NCBI GenBank assembly: GCA_032027005.1
Contig: JAVSMW010000015.1
Coordinates: 1 to 64,000, forward strand
DNA: 64,000 nt
From: JAVSMW01 sp032027005
GTDB lineage: Bacteria; Bacillota; Thermincolia; Thermincolales; UBA2595
Direction: 5' to 3'
Both the position numbers and the translations under genes were made by a program. The first letter of the stretch is position 1; each line of letters starts with the position of its first letter. Below are positions 26,151 through 35,735 of the stretch, in pieces. Below the pieces are notes generated by a model. That model was not told the origin of the DNA, did not search any database, and saw only the letters and a program-made list of their open reading frames with translations.

Positions 26151-27176
26151 ATGAGAGATATTATCAGTCTGCAGCAAAAGATTGTGCCTGAATTAATAGA
26201 ACTAATGGAAAGAAGATATACTATATTGCGATATGTTTCTCACTCCCAGCCGGTAGGCAGGCGTTTACTTGCCAACGGATTGAAGATGGGTGAAAGGATT
26301 GTCCGCTCTGAACTTGAATTTCTTAAAAACCAGGGGCTCCTTGGAGGGGATGTAAGTGGTGTCAGGCTCACTGATGAAGGTACGCTCTTGGTCCACGAAC
26401 TGGCTGATTTTATTAAATGTATGAGGGGTTTGGCCGATCTCGAAGCCCGTCTGAAAGAACAGTTGGGGCTTAGTCAAGTGGTCGTAGTACCGGGGAATTC
26501 GGATGAGGATGAGCTGGTCAAAAAGGAACTGGGCAGAGTAGCTGCCAGATGCCTTTTGGATAATATGCAGGGAGCGAGTACCGTAGCAGTTACCGGAGGC
26601 ACCACGGTATGGGAAGTAGCTGAAGCCGTTCCGGCATCAAACGCACCCCATCATATCCTGTTTGTCCCCGCTCGCGGAGGTTTGGGGGAAGATGTAGAAA
26701 TCCAGGCAAATTCAATTGCAGCCAAAATTGCCAAAAAGCTGGCAGCAACTTATCGCCTGCTGCATGTCCCTGACAATATCGGTGAAGACGCAGTCAAATC
26801 ACTCAGTAAAGATCTGCATATTCAAGAAGTTATAACAACCATCAAGTCAGCCGATATTTTAATTCACGGCATCGGTAATGCCGGGGAATTATCTGTCAAC
26901 CGTGGCGATGCTCCGGAGACAACCCGTGAGTTAATGGCAGCCGGGGCTGTCGGGGAAGCTTTTGGCCACTATTTTGCCAAAGACGGGACTATTGTGAGAA
27001 CTATCCACAGCCTGGGGGTACGCCTGAATGATCTGAAGAATATTGGCCATGTAATAGGGGTTGCCGGTGGCCAAAAGAAAGCTGCAGCTATTATGGCAGT
27101 GATGTCAAATGGGTTTGAAACTGTTCTGATCACAGATGAAGCGGCCGGAAAAGCTATTCTGGCTATAGCAAAGTAA
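26151..27176 (+). CDS. cggR: Central glycolytic genes regulator CggR
   Basis: A SorC/DeoR-family repressor of 341 residues. The N-terminal ~95 residues form a winged helix (SQPVGRRLLANGLKMGERIV, RSELEFLKNQGLL). The C-terminal sugar-phosphate-binding domain has TVAVTGGTTVWEVAEA, FVPARGGLGEDVEIQANSIA and HGIGNAGE. In Bacillus it represses gapA-pgk-tpiA-pgm-eno and is released by fructose-1,6-bisphosphate. Here the same operon follows directly and a matching operator lies upstream, so the function is well supported by context. Confidence 0.95.
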   Translation: MRDIISLQQKIVPELIELMERRYTILRYVSHSQPVGRRLLANGLKMGERIVRSELEFLKNQGLLGGDVSGVRLTDEGTLLVHELADFIKCMRGLADLEARLKEQLGLSQVVVVPGNSDEDELVKKELGRVAARCLLDNMQGASTVAVTGGTTVWEVAEAVPASNAPHHILFVPARGGLGEDVEIQANSIAAKIAKKLAATYRLLHVPDNIGEDAVKSLSKDLHIQEVITTIKSADILIHGIGNAGELSVNRGDAPETTRELMAAGAVGEAFGHYFAKDGTIVRTIHSLGVRLNDLKNIGHVIGVAGGQKKAAAIMAVMSNGFETVLITDEAAGKAILAIAK

Positions 27177-27183
27177 TAACTAT

Positions 27184-27198
27184 AAGGCTTAAAGCCTT
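27184..27198 (+). other. Small hairpin between cggR and gap
   Basis: AAGGCTTAAAGCCTT, an inverted repeat just after the cggR stop. In Bacillus the cggR-gapA transcript is cleaved near a stem-loop close to the end of cggR, so this may be an analogous mRNA processing/stability element. Inference only. Confidence 0.35.
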
Positions 27199-27259
27199 AA
27201 GAATATAGGAAAGTTAATTTCCTGAAAATTACAAATTTAATTTTAGGGAGGAATATGTT

Positions 27260-28267
27260 ATGACAGTAAAAGTAGGAATTAACGGGTTTGGACGCATTGG
27301 AAGGCTGGTTTTCAGGGCAGCCTTCAATAATCCCAGGATTGAGATTACAGCAATTAACGACCTCACTGATGCCAAAACCCTGGCTCACCTCTTAAAGTAT
27401 GATTCGGTTCACGGTATTTTTGATGCAGAAGTAAAAGCAATTGACGGGGCTATATTGGTTAATGGCAAGGAAGTCAAGGTTATTGCGGAGAGAGATCCGG
27501 CCAACCTGCCCTGGAAACAGCTGGGGGTGCAAATCGCCGTTGAGTCCACCGGCAGGTTTACAAACCGAGCTGATGCAGCCAAACACCTGGAAGCCGGGGC
27601 TAAAAAGGTTATTATTTCCGCTCCTGCCAAAGAGGAAGACATTACTATTGTACTTGGAGTAAACGAGGATAAATATGATCCGGCCAGCCATCACGTGATT
27701 TCCAACGCCTCCTGCACAACCAACTGTCTGGCTCCTTTTGCCAAGGTTGTCCATGAAAAGTTCGGTATAGTCAAAGGTCTGATGACCACTGTTCATGCCT
27801 ATACCAATGACCAGAATATCCTGGATCTGCCTCATAAAGACCTGCGCAGGGCCAGGGCTGCGGGTATGTCCATTATTCCGACCACCACCGGGGCGGCAAA
27901 AGCTGTAGCTTTGGTACTGCCTGAACTGAAAGGCAAACTCAACGGCTTTGCCATGAGAGTGCCAACACCTAACGTTTCTGTTGTTGACCTGGTAGCTGAG
28001 CTGAAGACCTCAACCACCGCTGAAGAAATTAATGCCGCCCTGAAGGCTGCTGCAGAGAATGAACTGAAAGGTATTCTGCAGTACTGTGAAGATCCCCTGG
28101 TCTCCAAAGACTTTAATGGCAACAGCCATTCCTCTATAGTCGATGCTCCTTCAACGATGGTTATTGAAGGCAATATGGCCAAAATTGTCTCCTGGTATGA
28201 TAACGAGTGGGGCTATTCCAACAGGGTTGTGGACCTGATTGCTTATATTGCCGGGAAAGGCCTGTAA
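27260..28267 (+). CDS. gap: Glyceraldehyde-3-phosphate dehydrogenase, type I
   Basis: A 335-residue glycolytic GAPDH. NAD-binding GINGFGRIGRLVFRAA, catalytic Cys in SNASCTTNCLAPFAK, catalytic His in TTVHAYTNDQ, phosphate-site block RRARAAGMSIIPTTTGAAKA and C-terminal WYDNEWGYSNRVVDL. Oxidises glyceraldehyde-3-phosphate to 1,3-bisphosphoglycerate. ATG 27260 follows AGGGAGG. First structural gene of the cggR-controlled operon. Confidence 0.98.
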   Translation: MTVKVGINGFGRIGRLVFRAAFNNPRIEITAINDLTDAKTLAHLLKYDSVHGIFDAEVKAIDGAILVNGKEVKVIAERDPANLPWKQLGVQIAVESTGRFTNRADAAKHLEAGAKKVIISAPAKEEDITIVLGVNEDKYDPASHHVISNASCTTNCLAPFAKVVHEKFGIVKGLMTTVHAYTNDQNILDLPHKDLRRARAAGMSIIPTTTGAAKAVALVLPELKGKLNGFAMRVPTPNVSVVDLVAELKTSTTAEEINAALKAAAENELKGILQYCEDPLVSKDFNGNSHSSIVDAPSTMVIEGNMAKIVSWYDNEWGYSNRVVDLIAYIAGKGL

Positions 28268-28288
28268 TAAGCCGGAGGGAGTGTACTA

Positions 28289-29476
28289 ATGAATATCAAT
28301 ACGGTTAAAGATTTGGATGTCAAAGGTAAACGGGTGTTTGTCAGGGTAGATTTTAATGTACCCTTAAACGACGACAGGGCTGTTACTGACGATACAAGAA
28401 TCAGGGCGGCTGTTCCTACCATAGACTATCTGACGGGTAAGGGTGCCCGGGTGATTCTGGCTTCTCATCTTGGACGCCCTAAAGGGCAGGTCAATGAAAA
28501 ATATTCCCTGGCGCCGGTAGCAGCTAAACTGAGTGAAATTATGGGGCAATCCATTGCCTTCGCTAAAGACTGTATTGGGGAGGAAGCCCGCAAAGTTGTT
28601 GACGGCCTCAAGGACGGCGAGGTGGCCCTTTTGGAAAACCTCAGGTTTCATGCTGAGGAAGAAAAAAACGAGCCTGGTTTTGTCCAAGAGCTGGCTAGTC
28701 TAGCAGATGCCTATGTCAATGATGCTTTCGGCGCTGCCCACCGGGCCCATGCCTCAACTGCAGGGATTGCCGGACATCTGCCGTCAGCGGCAGGGCTCCT
28801 GATGGAAAAGGAAGTGGAATATCTCAGCAAGGCTCTGGCTGACCCGGTGAAGCCCTTTGCTGCTATTATTGGCGGAGCTAAAGTTACTGACAAAATCGGA
28901 GTTATCGAGAACCTGTTGGATAAGGTTGATACCCTGATTATCGGCGGGGGTATGGCCAATACTTTTCTGAAAGCCCAGGGGTATAATCTGGGTAAATCCC
29001 TGGTTGAGGAAGATAAGACCGGTTTGGCCAAAGAAACTTTGGCAAAGGCTGCTGCCAAAGGTGTTCAATTATTGCTGCCGACCGATTTAATTATTGCGGA
29101 AAAGGTTTCTCCTGATGCAGATCATAAAACTGTAGCCAAGGATCAGATTCCTGCCGAGTGGGCGGCAGTTGATATCGGCCCCGAAAGTGCGCGCATTTTT
29201 GCGGATGCTGTCAGGGAAGCAAATACTATTGTCTGGAACGGTCCCATGGGGGTTTTTGAAATGGAGCCCTTTGCCAAAGGCACTGAGGCTGTGGCCAAGG
29301 CTGTGGCGGCATCGGGCGGCACATCCATCGTCGGGGGCGGTGACTCGGTAGCGGCTGTTAAAAAAATGGGAGTAAGTGCAGAGATAAGCCATATTTCCAC
29401 AGGCGGCGGTGCTTCCCTGGAATTCCTTGAAGGTAAAGAACTGCCGGGAATCAAGGCTCTGGAGAGAAGGAGTTGA
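28289..29476 (+). CDS. pgk: Phosphoglycerate kinase
   Basis: A 395-residue two-domain kinase producing ATP from 1,3-bisphosphoglycerate. Motifs: FVRVDFNVPLND near residue 17, ASHLGRPKG, ENLRFHAEEEKNEP, DAFGAAHRAHAST, IIGGAKVTDKIGVI, WNGPMGVFE and the nucleotide loop IVGGGDSVAAV. It starts 21 bases after gap with GGAGGGAG. It ends with RRS four bases before the tpiA start. Confidence 0.98.
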   Translation: MNINTVKDLDVKGKRVFVRVDFNVPLNDDRAVTDDTRIRAAVPTIDYLTGKGARVILASHLGRPKGQVNEKYSLAPVAAKLSEIMGQSIAFAKDCIGEEARKVVDGLKDGEVALLENLRFHAEEEKNEPGFVQELASLADAYVNDAFGAAHRAHASTAGIAGHLPSAAGLLMEKEVEYLSKALADPVKPFAAIIGGAKVTDKIGVIENLLDKVDTLIIGGGMANTFLKAQGYNLGKSLVEEDKTGLAKETLAKAAAKGVQLLLPTDLIIAEKVSPDADHKTVAKDQIPAEWAAVDIGPESARIFADAVREANTIVWNGPMGVFEMEPFAKGTEAVAKAVAASGGTSIVGGGDSVAAVKKMGVSAEISHISTGGGASLEFLEGKELPGIKALERRS

Positions 29477-29480
29477 TATA

Positions 29481-30257
29481 ATGCGCAAACCCATCATCGC
29501 GGGGAACTGGAAAATGCATAAAACTGTACAAGAAGCCAAAGCACTAGTCACTGAACTCAGCGCCGAGCTAAAAGATGTCGGTGATGTTGAAATAGTCGTT
29601 TGCCCGCCCTTTACGGCCCTGAATGCTGTGCTTGCCACCGCCCAGGGGACAAATGTCGCCGTAGGGGCGCAAAATATGCACTGGGAAGACCAGGGGGCCT
29701 ATACCGGCGAGGTTTCACCGGTCATGCTCAGGGAAATGGGCTGTAAATATGTAATTATCGGCCATTCTGAACGCCGGGAATATTTTGCCGAAACTGACGA
29801 AAATGTTAACAAAAAAACCAAAGCCGCCTTCAAACACGGCCTGCTGCCTATTGTTTGTGTCGGAGAAAAGTTAGACCACAGAGAACAGGGGATCACTGAG
29901 CAGATTGTTAAAGCTCAGGTCCAAGGCGGCCTTGCCGGCCTCGAAAAAGATCAGGTGGCCCAGCTTGTGGTGGCCTATGAGCCAGTTTGGGCCATCGGCA
30001 CGGGTAAAACAGCTTCTGACGATGACGCCCAACAGGTCATTGGTTTTATCAGGGGCGTTATCACAGAGATGTACGGTCAGGAACCGGCTGGACAGGTTCG
30101 TATTCAGTATGGCGGCAGTGTCAAGCCTGATAACATTTCCGGATTGATGCAGCAAAAAGACATAGATGGCGCCCTGGTAGGCGGTGCCAGCTTAGATGTC
30201 CGGAATTTTGCCGGGATTGTTAAACGTAGTGGAGAGTGGAGAGTGGGGAGTGAGTAG
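29481..30257 (+). CDS. tpiA: Triosephosphate isomerase
   Basis: A 258-residue TIM barrel: GNWKMHKTV at the N-terminus, catalytic His in IIGHSERREYF, catalytic Glu in VVAYEPVWAIGTGKTAS, phosphate loop IQYGGSVKPDNI and GGASLDVRNFAGIV. ATG 29481 follows AAGGAG by 8 bases; the longer upstream frame lies inside pgk and is not used. The last ten residues (SGEWRVGSE) are specified by a GAGTGG-type repeat tract, so the C-terminus has been extended beyond the usual KR ending. Confidence 0.97.
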   Translation: MRKPIIAGNWKMHKTVQEAKALVTELSAELKDVGDVEIVVCPPFTALNAVLATAQGTNVAVGAQNMHWEDQGAYTGEVSPVMLREMGCKYVIIGHSERREYFAETDENVNKKTKAAFKHGLLPIVCVGEKLDHREQGITEQIVKAQVQGGLAGLEKDQVAQLVVAYEPVWAIGTGKTASDDDAQQVIGFIRGVITEMYGQEPAGQVRIQYGGSVKPDNISGLMQQKDIDGALVGGASLDVRNFAGIVKRSGEWRVGSE

Positions 30258-30331
30258 TGGGTAGAAAAAAGGCGAGTTAGGGAACACTAACCACTGACCG
30301 CTCACCACTCATCACTCACCACTCCCCACTA
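30224..30331. repeat. GAGTGG tract and its inverted partner
   Basis: AGTGGAGAGTGGAGAGTGGG (from 30229) overlaps the end of tpiA. It is followed at 30290-30331 by the complementary form ACCACTGACCGCTCACCACT and CATCACTCACCACTCCCCAC, which could fold back on it. It sits between tpiA and gpmI inside the operon. Confidence 0.6.
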
Positions 30332-30358
30332 CAATGAATCAGGGAGGTGGCGTTATTA

Positions 30359-31906
30359 GTGGCGGCTGACCGAAAACCGTTAATGTTATTAATCCTGGAT
30401 GGCTGGGGAATTAGCCGGGAAAAAGAGGGAAATGCAGTCGCTCAGGCCAATACCCCCTATTTTGACAGCTTGATCTCTACATATCCTAATACCTTCCTGC
30501 AGGCCGGAGGTGAAGATGCCGGGCTGCCGGAAGGCCAAATGGGAAATTCAGAGGTGGGTCACCTTAATATTGGAGCAGGCCGGATAGTCTATCAGGACTT
30601 TACCCGGATTTCGAAATCCATCCGGGAAGGTGAATTTTTCAGCAACGAGGTTCTCCTGGCAGCTTTAAAAAATGCACGGGAAAAGGGGACTGCCCTGCAT
30701 TTGATCGGTCTGCTTTCCGACGGTGGTGTGCACAGTCATATTACCCACCTTTATGCTTTGCTGGAAATGGCCAAGCAGTGCGGGCTGTCAAGAGTCTTTG
30801 TCCATGCCCTGCTGGATGGGCGTGATGTACCCCCGGCCAATGCCAGGGAATACATTGATGCTTTGGAAAACAAATTTAAAGAGCTGGGCATCGGGGCTAT
30901 CGCCACTGTGATGGGGCGTTATTATGCCATGGACCGTGACAAGAGATGGGACAGGGTTGAAAAAGCATATCATGCCATGACTTTAGGGGAGGGCTTAAAA
31001 GCAACCCTGGCCTCAGGGGCCGTTGCCCGTTCATATGAAGAAGGCAATACAGATGAATTTGTGCTGCCCACAGTTATCAGTAAGCCGCCAGGGCAGCCGG
31101 TGGGCGTAATAAGTGACGGGGATTCGGTTATTTTCTTTAATTTCCGCCCTGACAGGGCCAGGGAAATTACCAGAGCCTTCGTAGATGAAGATTTTACCGG
31201 TTTTCCACGCCGGCCGGGTTTTCCCAAAGTTCATTATGTGTGCATGACACAATATGACAAGACTATTAATGCCCCTGTTGCCTTCAGACCGCAGACCCTG
31301 GCCAATACCCTGGGGGAATACCTCGGCAGGCAGGGACTTAGGCAGCTCAGGATTGCCGAAACTGAGAAATATGCTCATGTGACCTTCTTTTTCAACGGGG
31401 GGGTAGAGCCCCCCAATGAGGGCGAGGAACGGATTCTGATCCCTTCTCCCAAAGTGGCCACCTATGACATTAAGCCTGAAATGAGTGCTTATGAGGTAAC
31501 CGAGGCGGTACTTAAGGAGATTGATGCAGATACGTTTGACGTTATAATTCAAAACTTTGCCAATCCTGATATGGTGGGGCATACAGGTGTGATGGAAGCT
31601 GCAGTTAAAGCAGTGGAGGTCATTGATGATTGTTTGTCCAGGATAGTGGAAAAGGTGAAAGCCCGGAATGGCATCGTATTAATTACGGCAGACCATGGGA
31701 ATGCTGAGCAAATGGTTGATGCCGGGGATGGGCAGCCTTTTACCGCCCATACAACGAACCCGGTCCCCTTTATTTATATTGATGACCGGCATAAAAATGC
31801 CAGGCTCAAGGAAGGCCGGCTGGAAGACATAGCTCCTACCATGCTCAGGCTGCTGGGACTTGAGATACCTGCAGAGATGACGGGTAAGCCCCTGATAGGC
31901 AGGTAA
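30359..31906 (+). CDS. gpmI: Cofactor-independent phosphoglycerate mutase
   Basis: A 515-residue, Mn2+-dependent iPGM converting 3- to 2-phosphoglycerate. Alkaline-phosphatase fold: LLILDGWGISREKEGNAV, phosphoserine site MGNSEVGHLNIGAGRIV, LHLIGLLSDGGVHSH, HALLDGRDVPP, FNFRPDRAREIT and the metal site TADHGNAEQM. I chose GTG 30359, 8 bases after AGGTGG, giving the usual short N-terminus; GTG 30347 is an alternative. It sits between tpiA and eno. Confidence 0.97.
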   Translation: MAADRKPLMLLILDGWGISREKEGNAVAQANTPYFDSLISTYPNTFLQAGGEDAGLPEGQMGNSEVGHLNIGAGRIVYQDFTRISKSIREGEFFSNEVLLAALKNAREKGTALHLIGLLSDGGVHSHITHLYALLEMAKQCGLSRVFVHALLDGRDVPPANAREYIDALENKFKELGIGAIATVMGRYYAMDRDKRWDRVEKAYHAMTLGEGLKATLASGAVARSYEEGNTDEFVLPTVISKPPGQPVGVISDGDSVIFFNFRPDRAREITRAFVDEDFTGFPRRPGFPKVHYVCMTQYDKTINAPVAFRPQTLANTLGEYLGRQGLRQLRIAETEKYAHVTFFFNGGVEPPNEGEERILIPSPKVATYDIKPEMSAYEVTEAVLKEIDADTFDVIIQNFANPDMVGHTGVMEAAVKAVEVIDDCLSRIVEKVKARNGIVLITADHGNAEQMVDAGDGQPFTAHTTNPVPFIYIDDRHKNARLKEGRLEDIAPTMLRLLGLEIPAEMTGKPLIGR

Positions 31907-31966
31907 TGTTACGGGAAAAAGCGCTGGCATTTAGCGGGATGCTATAAAAATGGAGGTTATGCAAAA

Positions 31967-33250
31967 ATGACTATTATTAGTGATGTTTATGCCCGGGAAA
32001 TTCTTGATTCACGCGGAAATCCCACAGTTGAGGTGGAAGTTATTTTAGAAGGCGGGGTTATGGGCAGAGCGGCAGTTCCCTCCGGGGCTTCCACAGGTGC
32101 TCATGAAGCAGTGGAACTCCGTGATGGCGACAAGGGCCGTTATTTGGGTAAAGGGGTGCTGCAGGCTGTTGAAAATGTCAATACCATCATCGCTCCGGAA
32201 ATTATTGGGTTTGATGCCCTGGATCAGGTCGGGGTGGACCGGATTCTCATTGACTTAGACGGTACCCCCAACAAAGGCCGCTTAGGTGCCAATGCTATCC
32301 TTGGAGTATCCATGGCTGTAGCCAAGGCGGCGGCTAATGCCCTGGATCTGCCGTTATATAAGTATCTGGGCGGCATAAATGCCAAAGAACTGCCTGTACC
32401 CATGATGAACATTCTTAATGGAGGCAAGCATGCAGACAACAATGTGGATATTCAGGAATTTATGGTTATGCCCGTAGGAGCACCTAACTTTGCTGAAGGC
32501 TTAAGAATGTGCACCGAAGTCTTTCATAACCTGAAGTCGGTTTTGAAATCTAAAGGATTAAATACCGCAGTAGGTGATGAAGGTGGTTTTGCCCCGAACC
32601 TGAAATCAAATGAAGAGGCCCTGGCGGTTATTATGGAAGCAATCAACAAAGCAGGCTACAAGCCGGGCGAAGAGATTATGCTGGCCCTTGACGTAGCTGC
32701 TACAGAAATGTACAAAGATGGGAATTATGTCCTTGAAGGGGAAGGTAAAACCAAATCATCTGCAGAAATGATTGATTTTTATGAGGAAATGGCCAACAAG
32801 TATCCGATCATCTCCATTGAAGACGGCCTTTCGGAGGATGACTGGGAAGGCTGGCAGCAGATGACTGCCCGCCTGGGTAAGAAGCTGCAATTGGTCGGGG
32901 ATGACCTCTTTGTAACCAATACCGAGCGATTAACCAGGGGGATTGAGACTGACACCGCCAACGCCATTCTGATTAAGGTTAATCAAATCGGTACCCTGAC
33001 GGAAACCTTTGATGCCATTGAAATGGCCAAACGAGCCGGTTTCACCGCTGTAGTCTCACACCGTTCCGGAGAGACCGAGGATGTAACTATCACGGATATC
33101 GCCGTAGCTACTAACGCCGGACAGATTAAAACAGGCGCACCGTCGAGAACAGACCGGGTGGCCAAGTATAACCAGCTGCTTAGAATAGAGGAAGAACTTG
33201 GTGATGTTGCCCAGTACAAAGGAAGAAAGACATTTTATAACCTTAAATAA
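31967..33250 (+). CDS. eno: Enolase
   Basis: A 427-residue enolase dehydrating 2-phosphoglycerate. Motifs: REILDSRGNPTVEVEV, VPSGASTGAHEAVELRDGD, MMNILNGGKHADNNVDIQEF, AVGDEGGFAPNL, SIEDGLSEDDW, QLVGDDLFVTN and SHRSGETEDVTI. ATG 31967 follows TGGAGG. Last gene of the glycolytic operon, followed by a strong terminator. Confidence 0.98.
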   Translation: MTIISDVYAREILDSRGNPTVEVEVILEGGVMGRAAVPSGASTGAHEAVELRDGDKGRYLGKGVLQAVENVNTIIAPEIIGFDALDQVGVDRILIDLDGTPNKGRLGANAILGVSMAVAKAAANALDLPLYKYLGGINAKELPVPMMNILNGGKHADNNVDIQEFMVMPVGAPNFAEGLRMCTEVFHNLKSVLKSKGLNTAVGDEGGFAPNLKSNEEALAVIMEAINKAGYKPGEEIMLALDVAATEMYKDGNYVLEGEGKTKSSAEMIDFYEEMANKYPIISIEDGLSEDDWEGWQQMTARLGKKLQLVGDDLFVTNTERLTRGIETDTANAILIKVNQIGTLTETFDAIEMAKRAGFTAVVSHRSGETEDVTITDIAVATNAGQIKTGAPSRTDRVAKYNQLLRIEEELGDVAQYKGRKTFYNLK

Positions 33251-33273
33251 CACTTTCATAATAAAATAGTAAT

Positions 33274-33330
33274 AATAACAAGTCTGCAGTCATAGAAGTA
33301 TTAGGGGTGCAGACTTGTTATTCCTATTTT
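33274..33330 (+). terminator. Terminator of the glycolytic operon
   Basis: A perfect 15-bp inverted repeat, AATAACAAGTCTGCA (33274-33288) and TGCAGACTTGTTATT (33308-33322), followed by CCTATTTTT. Confidence 0.88.
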
Positions 33331-33378
33331 TGCTGTAGTCAAAAGGTTTTGAATCTTCTTGATATTGCCTGAATTATG

Positions 33379-33407
33379 TTGTTTTTTTATGTTTTCTATG
33401 GTATAAT
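33379..33407 (+). promoter_or_regulatory. SigA-type promoter of hppA
   Basis: TTGTTT - 17 bp - TATAAT with an upstream TGG (extended -10). Transcription would start near 33414, leaving a leader of about 145 nt. That leader has a possible long-range stem CATGGGTTGA (33414) / GTCAGCCCATG (33472), not recognised as a known riboswitch. Confidence 0.7.
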
Positions 33408-33557
33408 TGACCATCATGGGTTGAGCTGGTTTGGGGGTTGTAGACTACATATCAGGTTTACTTGTTTGACCGTCAGCCCATGTGAAAATAGGGGTTAGAG
33501 ACAAAGCACCCCAGGGTTATCCTAAAATACAAAGTATGAGGAGAGTGAGAGTTTCCA

Positions 33558-35663
33558 ATGAATTTAAGTGATCCGACTAGTGCTTTGGCTTGGTTATCAT
33601 TTGGCGCAGGTATCATTTCTCTTATCGTAGCGTTCTTATTCCTTGCCAATGTACTAAAGCAAGACCCGGGTACTCCGAGAATGAAGGAATTATCCGACGC
33701 TATCTTTGAAGGGGCAATGGCATTTCTAAACCGCCAGTACAAATCTATGGCTCCGATTGTAGCTATCATTTTCATTATTCTTTTGGCTGTTGGCATGACA
33801 AACCCTGCCTTGTTAATGGAAGTAAAAGATGAGAGTATTGATTTGACAAGTATGTCAACTAAACTGGCCCTGCCTATCTCATTCCTGGTAGGTGCAGTTG
33901 CATCAGCAATTGCCGGATACTGTGGGATGGTTAGTACAACTAAATCAAATGCCCGTACAACCCACGCTGCCCGTAAAGGTCTGCAAAGAGCCCTGACCAT
34001 TGCCTTCCGCGGTGGTGCTGTTATGGGTCTGTCAGTTGCAGGTCTCGGTTTGGCCGGTGTATCAGGACTTTATTTATTGTTTGGAAATCCGGCAGTTATC
34101 AACAGTTTCGCCTTTGGAGCCAGCGCCGTAGCTCTGTTTGCGCGGATTGGCGGTGGTATTTATACCAAAGCTGCTGACGTAGGTGCTGACCTCGTTGGTA
34201 AAGTTGAAGCCGGAATCCCCGAAGATGACCCGCGGAACCCCGCTGTTATCGCTGACAACGTAGGTGATAACGTTGGTGACACCGCCGGTATGGGTGCTGA
34301 CTTGTTTGAGTCCTATGCTGCAACTGCTATTGCTGCCATGGTTATTGGTAACAAGGTTCTTGGCATTGAGGGTGTACTTTTCCCACTGTTGATCGGTGCT
34401 ATAGGTATTATCGCTTCTATCATCAGTACTGCTTTTGTACGTATGAGCAGCGAAGACTCCAACCCACAGACTGCATTGAATATGGGTCTGTATGGAACCA
34501 ACATTCTCACAGCCATAGCAGGTTACTTCCTGGCGAAAGCTCTGTTTGGTGATGTAGCCATGGGTATTTTCATCGGTATTGTTATGGGTCTTGTAACCAA
34601 TATCGCTATTGGCTATATTACTGAGTTATATACTTCTTATAATTATCGTCCGGCTCAGGAAATTGCTGAGGCGTCCCAGACCGGTCCGGCCACTAACATC
34701 ATCAAGGGTCTGGCTGTTGGTCTGAAGTCTACAGTTTATCCGGTGCTGGTTATCGTTATAGCTATCTGGGTGTCTTATTTCTTTGCTGAAAATGCCGGAG
34801 AACACCTAGGAATCTATGGTATCGCCATGGCTGCCATGGGGATGCTCTCAACTGCAGGTATGGTTGTAGCCATCGACTCCTTCGGTCCGGTAGCTGACAA
34901 CGCCGGTGGTATTGCTGAAATGGCAGAACTGGGACCGGAAGTTCGGAAGAACACCGACCGCCTGGATGCTGTTGGTAACACAACTGCTGCAGTGGCCAAA
35001 GGTTTCGCTATCGGTTCTGCAGCTTTAACAGCTCTGGCTCTGTTTACCGCCTATGCTGAGTCTGCAGGTTTAGCTGAAGCAGGCATCAACATTCTGGAGC
35101 CCATTGTTATTATCGGTCTGTTTATCGGTGCAACTGTACCCTTCCTTGTAGCATCATTTGCTATGGAGGCTGTTGGTAAAGCTGCTTTTGAAATGATTGA
35201 CGAAGTACGCCGTCAGTTCCGTGAGATTCCCGGCCTGATGGAAGGTAAAGCCAAGCCCGACTATGCCCGCTGTGTTGACATCAGTACCCGGGCTGCTATC
35301 AAGCAAATGGTTGCTCCCGGTCTCGTGGCAATTGGTACCCCTGTAGTTGTTGGCTTCCTCCTGGGACCTCTGGCTCTCGGTGCTGTGCTGGCCGGTGGTA
35401 CCGCTTCCGGTGTGTTACTGGCCCTCTTCATGGCTAACGCCGGTGGTGCCTGGGATAACGCTAAGAAATATATTGAGACCGGCAAATTAGGCGGCAAAGG
35501 CAGCGAAGTTCACAAAGCGGCAGTTACCGGTGACACCGTAGGTGACCCCTTCAAGGATACAGCCGGTCCTGCCATGAACCCGCTGATCAAGGTTATGGGG
35601 ACTATCTCCCTGATCTTGGCTCCGATTGTGGCGAAGGTGTACTTGTTCAAAGATCTGATCTAA
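33558..35663 (+). CDS. hppA: Membrane-bound, K+-dependent-type proton/sodium pyrophosphatase
   Basis: A 701-residue integral membrane pyrophosphatase with about 16 helices that couples PPi hydrolysis to ion export. Signatures: GGGIYTKAADVGADLVGKVE, DDPRNPAVIADNVGDNVGDT, and the second acidic site DTVGDPFKDTAGPAMNPL. GNTTAAVAKGFAIGSAAL has Ala where K+-independent enzymes carry Lys (GNTTKA), so it belongs to the K+-dependent class; whether it pumps H+ or Na+ cannot be settled here. Its own promoter and a leader of ~145 nt precede it. Such pumps recover energy from biosynthetic PPi in energy-limited anaerobes. Confidence 0.97.
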   Translation: MNLSDPTSALAWLSFGAGIISLIVAFLFLANVLKQDPGTPRMKELSDAIFEGAMAFLNRQYKSMAPIVAIIFIILLAVGMTNPALLMEVKDESIDLTSMSTKLALPISFLVGAVASAIAGYCGMVSTTKSNARTTHAARKGLQRALTIAFRGGAVMGLSVAGLGLAGVSGLYLLFGNPAVINSFAFGASAVALFARIGGGIYTKAADVGADLVGKVEAGIPEDDPRNPAVIADNVGDNVGDTAGMGADLFESYAATAIAAMVIGNKVLGIEGVLFPLLIGAIGIIASIISTAFVRMSSEDSNPQTALNMGLYGTNILTAIAGYFLAKALFGDVAMGIFIGIVMGLVTNIAIGYITELYTSYNYRPAQEIAEASQTGPATNIIKGLAVGLKSTVYPVLVIVIAIWVSYFFAENAGEHLGIYGIAMAAMGMLSTAGMVVAIDSFGPVADNAGGIAEMAELGPEVRKNTDRLDAVGNTTAAVAKGFAIGSAALTALALFTAYAESAGLAEAGINILEPIVIIGLFIGATVPFLVASFAMEAVGKAAFEMIDEVRRQFREIPGLMEGKAKPDYARCVDISTRAAIKQMVAPGLVAIGTPVVVGFLLGPLALGAVLAGGTASGVLLALFMANAGGAWDNAKKYIETGKLGGKGSEVHKAAVTGDTVGDPFKDTAGPAMNPLIKVMGTISLILAPIVAKVYLFKDLI

Positions 35664-35666
35664 TTT

Positions 35667-35713
35667 GCAAATAGATTGAGGGTGCAGAGGAATCTGCACC
35701 CTCAATTATTTGC
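35667..35713 (+). terminator. Long hairpin after hppA
   Basis: GCAAATA-g-ATTGAGGGTGCAGA pairs with TCTGCACCCTCAAT-T-ATTTGC around a GGAA loop, a stem of about 21 bp with one mismatch. It lacks a clean T run, so it may serve mRNA stability as much as termination. A TGCATGC/GCATGCA hairpin follows at 35716-35734. Confidence 0.65.
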
Positions 35714-35735
35714 GATGCATGCTATGTGCATGCAG

